Of a stretch of 17,638 bases of DNA, positions 13,253-17,638 are shown piece by piece. The notes beneath the pieces were generated by a model. The model saw nothing but the letters and a program-made list of their open reading frames with translations. It had not been told where the DNA came from and did not search any database. Position 1 is the first letter of the stretch. Every line of letters begins with the position of its first letter. The position numbers were made by a program, and so were the translations under genes. Origin of the DNA: CBDCLY01 sp965218715 (GTDB taxonomy: Bacteria > Bacteroidota > Bacteroidia > Flavobacteriales_E > Vicingaceae); NCBI GenBank assembly GCA_965218715.1, contig CBDCLY010000043.1:1-17638 (forward strand). The letters run 5' to 3'.

Positions 13253-15702
13253 GATTTTGAGGGCGACTTCTTTTTAAGGTCTAAGTAATCGATGTAATAC
13301 AATATTTTTATTGAGAAATTATTGATTTGTGGAGCTTTCAAAACTTGTTCGATGTTTTCGTAATAGCTAATATCTAGTGGTTCTCCATCTTCTAAGATCA
13401 CATTTTTCCAGACTAAACTCATCTCGCTTCCTGGGGCAAACCTCCAATTGTAGCTTAAATCAATATTGAAAGCATTAAAAGAGATGTCGTGGATGCTTGT
13501 ACCATCTGGATTAAATCCATCATAATCTGCATCAATTAAACCGCCATTGTCTTTGTCTACTAATCTAAACTGATTGTACTCAGCCAAGGACCAATACTGT
13601 CTAAGAATAAGGCCCAATGACATTTTATTGTTAAAAGTATAATTGGCATTGATGGAGGCCACTCGTTCCACCACTTTTCTTCTTCCAAAGAATATAGAAT
13701 CGTTGGTGTTATTTACAAAGCCGTATTCATTCCACCTGGTGAAGTTATTGTGGCCTAGGACAAAAAACAATTTATCATTGGGTCTAAACCTTGGAGAAAT
13801 GTAATAACTGATGTTATCTCTTCCAGGTTCATTAAATATTCTTCTTTGCATTCGAATGTCAAAGGCAAATGGTCTACTGTAGTCTGTAGAGATAAAACCT
13901 CCAAACCAAAAGTTGGTCGGGAAATTATAATGCTGATTAAAAGTCCTAGTTTCAAAAAAATCATTGGTTTGAATGGGCTCTATTCCTGAGTTTAATCCAA
14001 ATGCATGAAATTGTTTCAAACCATATACTGTAGACCAAGACAGAGCGAAATTGGCAAATTGATTGGGATCTAAAATCCGCTCATAAATGATATCGAAGTT
14101 GTGCCTTGCAAAGTTAAATATTGAGAAGGGTTCATATTTAGCATAGCTCGCAAAAAAGTAGTTTCGATGAATATTGTTGATGTTTAGAAAACCTAGATCG
14201 TTCGGATTATAGGTGTCGCTTATTTGCTCTGTTGACAATTCAAAAGTGAAGTTTCCGCTAATCTTCTCAAAACTAGCCTCCCAATTGTAGCCATTTTCAA
14301 CACTAGTTTCATCCACAACATGACTCATTCCAGCATTTCCAATTATTGCGTACTTGTTTTTTTTATCGGCCAATTGCCAATCGATCTGACTAACATTAGC
14401 ATCTCTTGCCTCCCCATCTCTGATCACATTTGCATTGCTTAAGGAAACAAATGAATTGTTTCTGAGCACTTGATCTAATACTAAAACATTGTAATTGGTC
14501 AATGGGTTGATTTCAATCTTTCTGCTAGCACCCGTTTCCGTATTTTTTGCCCTGGCATACATTCTATCTTCAATGGCATTGAATACACCAATTCCCAATC
14601 CTTTCTTGTTTCTACCAGATACTTTTGTTGCATTAAGCAACTGACTTTGAGATGAATAGTTTCCAATTTCCTCATTCGCAGACAAGACATTATCTATGCT
14701 ACCTGCCAAATATGGTCTACCCCCAACTCGCCTTGTATAAAAAATACCAGCCTTATTAAAGAGCTCCACTCCTTCAGTAAAAAACTGTCGATTTTCATTA
14801 AACTGCACTTCAAATTGAGAAAGATTTAGGACTTGATTATCAAAGCGTGTTTGGCCAAAATCAGGGATTAATGTCATGTCTAAAGTAAAGGCCTCTGAAA
14901 TTCCATATTTCACGTCCATGCCTCCATTGAATGAGTTGGAAGTTGAGCCTCCATTGGCAGAATTGTGCTCTACATATGCCGAGGCGTATGGAAAGAAAGA
15001 CAAGCGAACCGATGGTTTAATGTTTTTAATATTATTTATTCTTCCTGTTTGGGTTAAAAAACCATCAAATGCAGGGTCGATATAATTCCACCAAGATCGT
15101 TCTCGTTTTCTTCTGGTTTCTCTTCCAAAGTTGATTCCCCAGATTTGCTCCTCTTGTTCTGCAAATCGCAAGGCAGAATAAGGAATTCTAATCTCCGCAA
15201 CCCAGCCATTTTCTTGGATACTTGTAGCAGATTCCCAAACGGCATCCCAAGCACTGCTTTCACCTTCAGATGAGTATTTAATATCCACCTGAACACCTGC
15301 AGGAGTTACTCCAAACCCTTCCCCATTGATGCCATCTAAATAGGTATTGAAAACCACAATGAACCAATCTGCATTTCCAAAATCGTCTCTTTCTGTTAGA
15401 AAATTGTTGATGCTATCGCCAGAATTCTCTTTCATAAAGGCGCCAAAATAGATGGCTTCATTATCATAAAGCACTATCACTTCAGTATCGTTTGAGCCTG
15501 GTTTTGCTGGATTAGGAGAGCTTTGAATAAAACCACTAGCTGTTTCTGCATTTAACCAAGCATCTTCATTAAGATTTCCATCCAATTTGATTTTTTCTTC
15601 TGTAAGATGTGCTGGGTAATTTCTAGATACCTTTTGCTTTTCCTGACTAAAAAGGCTCAAGTGAAAACAGAATAAAAGAAGGGCAGCTAGTACTATTTTC
15701 AT
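13249..15702 (-). CDS. DUF5916 outer-membrane-type protein with N-terminal CBM9-like domain
   Basis: I chose the ATG at 15702 (817 residues). It gives the signal peptide MKIVLAALLLFCFHLSLFSQ, whereas the longer frame starts with TTG at 15732. Residues about 30-220 resemble the CBM9-like/DOMON domain of this family (KLDGNLNEDAWLNAE, VIVLYDNEAIYFGAFMKE, AWDAVWESATSIQENGWVAEIRIPYSALRF, WGINFGRETRRKRERSWW). The rest (about 225-817) is DUF5916: many amphipathic strands, RQFFTEGVELFNKAGIFYTRRVGG, and a barrel-like C-terminus ending in an aromatic-rich strand (FSIKILYYIDYLDL) and a short Lys/Ser tail. It is likely anchored in the outer membrane as a barrel. The family is widespread in Bacteroidota, is sometimes annotated as hydrolase, and its function is unknown. 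It is last in the minus-strand group, 67 bases after the LysE-type gene. Confidence 0.85.
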   Translation of the reverse strand: MKIVLAALLLFCFHLSLFSQEKQKVSRNYPAHLTEEKIKLDGNLNEDAWLNAETASGFIQSSPNPAKPGSNDTEVIVLYDNEAIYFGAFMKENSGDSINNFLTERDDFGNADWFIVVFNTYLDGINGEGFGVTPAGVQVDIKYSSEGESSAWDAVWESATSIQENGWVAEIRIPYSALRFAEQEEQIWGINFGRETRRKRERSWWNYIDPAFDGFLTQTGRINNIKNIKPSVRLSFFPYASAYVEHNSANGGSTSNSFNGGMDVKYGISEAFTLDMTLIPDFGQTRFDNQVLNLSQFEVQFNENRQFFTEGVELFNKAGIFYTRRVGGRPYLAGSIDNVLSANEEIGNYSSQSQLLNATKVSGRNKKGLGIGVFNAIEDRMYARAKNTETGASRKIEINPLTNYNVLVLDQVLRNNSFVSLSNANVIRDGEARDANVSQIDWQLADKKNKYAIIGNAGMSHVVDETSVENGYNWEASFEKISGNFTFELSTEQISDTYNPNDLGFLNINNIHRNYFFASYAKYEPFSIFNFARHNFDIIYERILDPNQFANFALSWSTVYGLKQFHAFGLNSGIEPIQTNDFFETRTFNQHYNFPTNFWFGGFISTDYSRPFAFDIRMQRRIFNEPGRDNISYYISPRFRPNDKLFFVLGHNNFTRWNEYGFVNNTNDSIFFGRRKVVERVASINANYTFNNKMSLGLILRQYWSLAEYNQFRLVDKDNGGLIDADYDGFNPDGTSIHDISFNAFNIDLSYNWRFAPGSEMSLVWKNVILEDGEPLDISYYENIEQVLKAPQINNFSIKILYYIDYLDLKKKSPSKS

Positions 15703-15769
15703 GGCTTGCAAAATAGAGCAATTTTCTAGCAAGAAAATTAAAAAACTTGTTAAAGGGAAGGATAGCTAT

Positions 15770-16402
15770 TTAAACATCCAAAAGCAGGAAGCCAGCAATA
15801 CCAAGTAGAACAATTATTTTTAACACTTTAGTGATTTTCCAAAACAATGGACTAGATAAAACACCTCTAAGCTGATGAGCCATGGCCGCCAAGGAAATAA
15901 AAGTAATGAGACCAGCCAGCATAAATATTACCCCCATCAATGACATTTGTAGGCTAAATGCCATGGCACTCTCTTTAACCAAAAACTGAGGCAGGAGTGC
16001 AATAAAAAACAAAGAAACTTTTGGGTTCAATATGTTCATGATAAATCCCCTTCTCCACAATCTAAAATTTCCCGATAAAACCGGGTTAGAACTAATAGAA
16101 TCATCAATCGAGATGACCTTCTCCTTGAAGGCACCATAAGCTAGATAGACTAAATAGACTGCACCGGCGTATTGAATGAGCTGAAATGCCAAATCAGACT
16201 GTAACAGAATAAGCGACAAACCGGAAGCTGCAGCTAAAGTGTGCAATAAAACTCCAGAATTTAAACCAAAGGCAATCCAAGCTCCAGTCCTAAACCCCTT
16301 ATTAAGGCTTTCGGTAATCACATAAATATTATCTGGTCCGGGCATTGCGGCCATTGCAAATGCCGCCAAAGTGAAAGAAAGGAAAGATTCAAATAAATCC
16401 AT
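15770..16402 (-). CDS. LysE/RhtB-family amino-acid exporter
   Basis: I chose the ATG at 16402 (210 residues) because the longer frame begins with TTG at 16420 and overlaps the upstream gene further. The family signature MPGPDN (20-25) follows the first helix, and RRGFIMNILNPKV matches the conserved NPK block after helix 3. Six hydrophobic helices are visible, as is usual. It should export a small amino acid or its derivative from the cytoplasm. Its start overlaps the stop of the GNAT gene by one base (TAATG), so the two are coupled, which suggests that the exporter and acetyltransferase act on related compounds. The substrate cannot be told. Confidence 0.92.
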   Translation of the reverse strand: MDLFESFLSFTLAAFAMAAMPGPDNIYVITESLNKGFRTGAWIAFGLNSGVLLHTLAAASGLSLILLQSDLAFQLIQYAGAVYLVYLAYGAFKEKVISIDDSISSNPVLSGNFRLWRRGFIMNILNPKVSLFFIALLPQFLVKESAMAFSLQMSLMGVIFMLAGLITFISLAAMAHQLRGVLSSPLFWKITKVLKIIVLLGIAGFLLLDV

Positions 16403-16884
16403 TAAAAATTCAATTGCCAATAGCCTACATCCACTCTTTTTCCGAATTTCTCACCAATTTGTCCAAAATGAGCAACTTTAATATAGCCAAGTTTCTCATG
16501 TAAGGCTACACTTCTGGTGTTTGGCAATGAGAGTCCAGCAATAACAGACTGAAACCCTTGCTTTTTTAAATCTTGAATCAAGCGATAATACAGTCTTGTT
16601 CCTATTCCTTTTCCCACCGCTTCTGGATTTAAGTAAATTGTACTTTCCACTGCATTTTTATAGCCATGCTTGCTTTTCCAAGCACTAGCATAAGCATAGG
16701 CCTGAATCTTGCCTTCCTCCTCAAAAACTAAAAATAGATATTGATCTAGCACCGATTTTAGCAAAGTTTTCATCTGCTTTAAGGTCATCAAATCATGGTC
16801 TAAAGTTGCAATTGTATTGCTTACGTAATGATTGTAAATTGCAAGTAGTTGATTGATATCTTCTAGTTGTGCAGTTCGTATCAT
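16402..16884 (-). CDS. GNAT N-acetyltransferase, phosphinothricin acetyltransferase-like (PAT/MddA type)
   Basis: This 160-residue protein starts at the ATG at 16884; the codon at 16890 is TTG. It matches the PAT/YncA-type GNAT pattern throughout: IYNHYVSNTIATLD (16-29), AYAYASAWK (62-70), VESTIYLNP (79-87), the acetyl-CoA loop GKGIGTRLY (91-99), GLSLPNTRSVALHEKLGYIKVAHF (117-140) and KRVDVGYWQ (149-157). It would acetylate the amino group of an amino acid or analogue such as methionine sulfone or phosphinothricin, often a detoxification role. It lies 30 bases after the MBL-fold gene and overlaps the LysE-type gene by one base. Confidence 0.93.
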   Translation of the reverse strand: MIRTAQLEDINQLLAIYNHYVSNTIATLDHDLMTLKQMKTLLKSVLDQYLFLVFEEEGKIQAYAYASAWKSKHGYKNAVESTIYLNPEAVGKGIGTRLYYRLIQDLKKQGFQSVIAGLSLPNTRSVALHEKLGYIKVAHFGQIGEKFGKRVDVGYWQLNF

Positions 16885-16914
16885 GGTCAAATTTTATAAA
16901 AAATTTTTGTCATT

Positions 16915-17638
16915 TCATAATTCTAATAGCATTCCTTCCTTGGCAATTTTAAAACCCGCTTTCTTTACATGTTTAGTTGCAATGTCATTTTCCTTTAAAA
17001 GTGGGTTGCTATGATTAAAGTGAATGAAAATAATTTTAGCTTTTTCTTCAAGGGGAAGGGAATTAAACATTCTCAAACTCTCAACCACAAAAGGGTGAGG
17101 AATTTCATTCATGTTCCTATTGGGCATCTCTTTTTGGTTATAAAACGTTGCATCTAAAAAGGCATAATCCACTTCCTTAATGGTTTCAATTATTGAAGTT
17201 TCCCACTTTTCCCATTTATCAATGTCTGGAATAAATACAGCGCTTTTATTTGGACCTTGAATTTTGAAACCAACAGTTTCAGAAAACTCATCCCGATGCG
17301 GCACAATGAATGGCTTAACTGTTATGTTCTTTTCTAAACGAACAATTTCGTTCGCATGCAAATCCATTAATGTGATGTTTTGCAATTCAACCAATTGGCT
17401 CCAAGGCCCATTTGCCCTTAAAAAGGATTTCATCCTTGGCATTGCATAAACCGGAAATTTTTTAGCTCCCATTGCTTCTCTTCCCAAGTGCATTAAACCT
17501 GAATAATGCCCCATATGAGCATGGCTAATAAAAATGGATTTGATTTCTAATTTATTCTGATTCTTTTGAGACAAACTTTCCCATTGGGATGCGATATCAG
17601 GCGTAGCTTCAAACAGATAAGCAGTAGAATTTTCGGTA
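16915..17638 (-). CDS. PqqB-like metallo-beta-lactamase-fold protein (N-terminus cut by window edge)
   Basis: The frame is open to the right edge: 241 whole codons are present, beginning TENSTAYLFEATPDI. The codon at 17574 is TTG inside the domain, not the start. The MBL-fold metal motif is SHAHMGHYSGLMHLGRE (39-53 of the visible part), in which the usual HxHxDH reads HxHxGH. Further blocks are FPVYAMPRMKSFLRANGPW, PHRDEFSETVGFKI, AVFIPDIDKWEKW, YAFLDATFY and IIFIHFNHSNP. This resembles PqqB and related phosphodiesterase-like MBL proteins. No other pqq genes are near, so a role in PQQ synthesis is not supported. It is the first visible gene of the minus-strand group leading to the GNAT and LysE-type genes. 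Confidence 0.85.
   Translation of the reverse strand, partial: TENSTAYLFEATPDIASQWESLSQKNQNKLEIKSIFISHAHMGHYSGLMHLGREAMGAKKFPVYAMPRMKSFLRANGPWSQLVELQNITLMDLHANEIVRLEKNITVKPFIVPHRDEFSETVGFKIQGPNKSAVFIPDIDKWEKWETSIIETIKEVDYAFLDATFYNQKEMPNRNMNEIPHPFVVESLRMFNSLPLEEKAKIIFIHFNHSNPLLKENDIATKHVKKAGFKIAKEGMLLEL

Noticed and set aside
16915..17638. PQQ biosynthesis operon
   Set aside because: Only a PqqB-like fold is present. No pqqA, C, D or E is visible and the neighbours are a GNAT and a LysE-type exporter.
1..17638. Mobile elements, CRISPR arrays, tRNA or rRNA genes, toxin-antitoxin or defence systems
   Set aside because: No transposase, integrase, direct-repeat array, terminal repeats or RNA gene signatures were seen on either strand.

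Overview
The window comes from an AT-rich member of the Bacteroidota, probably a free-living Flavobacteriales-type bacterium. The evidence is two proteins with type IX secretion system (T9SS) C-terminal sorting domains, a surface lipoprotein signal of the Bacteroidota kind, DUF5916 and TIGR02757 family proteins, and -7 promoter elements of the TAnnTTTG type. The gene layout looks chromosomal. I see no insertion sequence, phage, CRISPR array, tRNA or rRNA. Genes are packed very tightly: neighbours on one strand often overlap at stop/start, and all four convergent pairs share or abut their stop codons.

Region 1 (1-1056, minus): the N-terminal 352 residues of an exported protein with a small beta-sandwich and an exact 57-residue TPR-like repeat. 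It runs off the left edge.

Region 2 (1101-7293, minus) is the most interesting part. A Bacteroidota promoter and a cobalamin riboswitch lead into five overlapping genes. In transcription order these are a T9SS-exported beta-propeller, a second T9SS-exported surface protein, a BtuB-like TonB-dependent receptor, a BtuG-like beta-propeller surface lipoprotein, and a bacterial member of the diphthine-ammonia ligase (Dph6) family. My reading is a vitamin B12 (corrinoid) capture and import locus. Two exported proteins and one surface lipoprotein would pick up the corrinoid, the receptor would carry it across the outer membrane, and the ATP-dependent Dph6-like enzyme would act in the cytoplasm in an unknown step. 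No BtuCDF inner-membrane transporter is in the window.

Region 3 (7332-11837): housekeeping and accessory genes on both strands. They are a SUI1-type translation factor, a small hypothetical protein, a TIGR02757 protein, a PlsB-like acyltransferase, an ADP-ribose-type Nudix hydrolase, and a minus-strand operon of hot-dog thioesterase, S1/P1 nuclease and DUF3817 membrane protein.

Region 4 (11927-17638): CreD on the plus strand meets a minus-strand group at 13249. In transcription order that group is a PqqB-like metallo-beta-lactamase-fold protein (N-terminus off the right edge), a GNAT acetyltransferase, a LysE/RhtB exporter and a large DUF5916 outer-membrane-type protein. The only stretch over 300 bases without a gene is 6934-7331. 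It holds the B12 promoter, the riboswitch with its downstream hairpins, and the short leader of the SUI1 gene.
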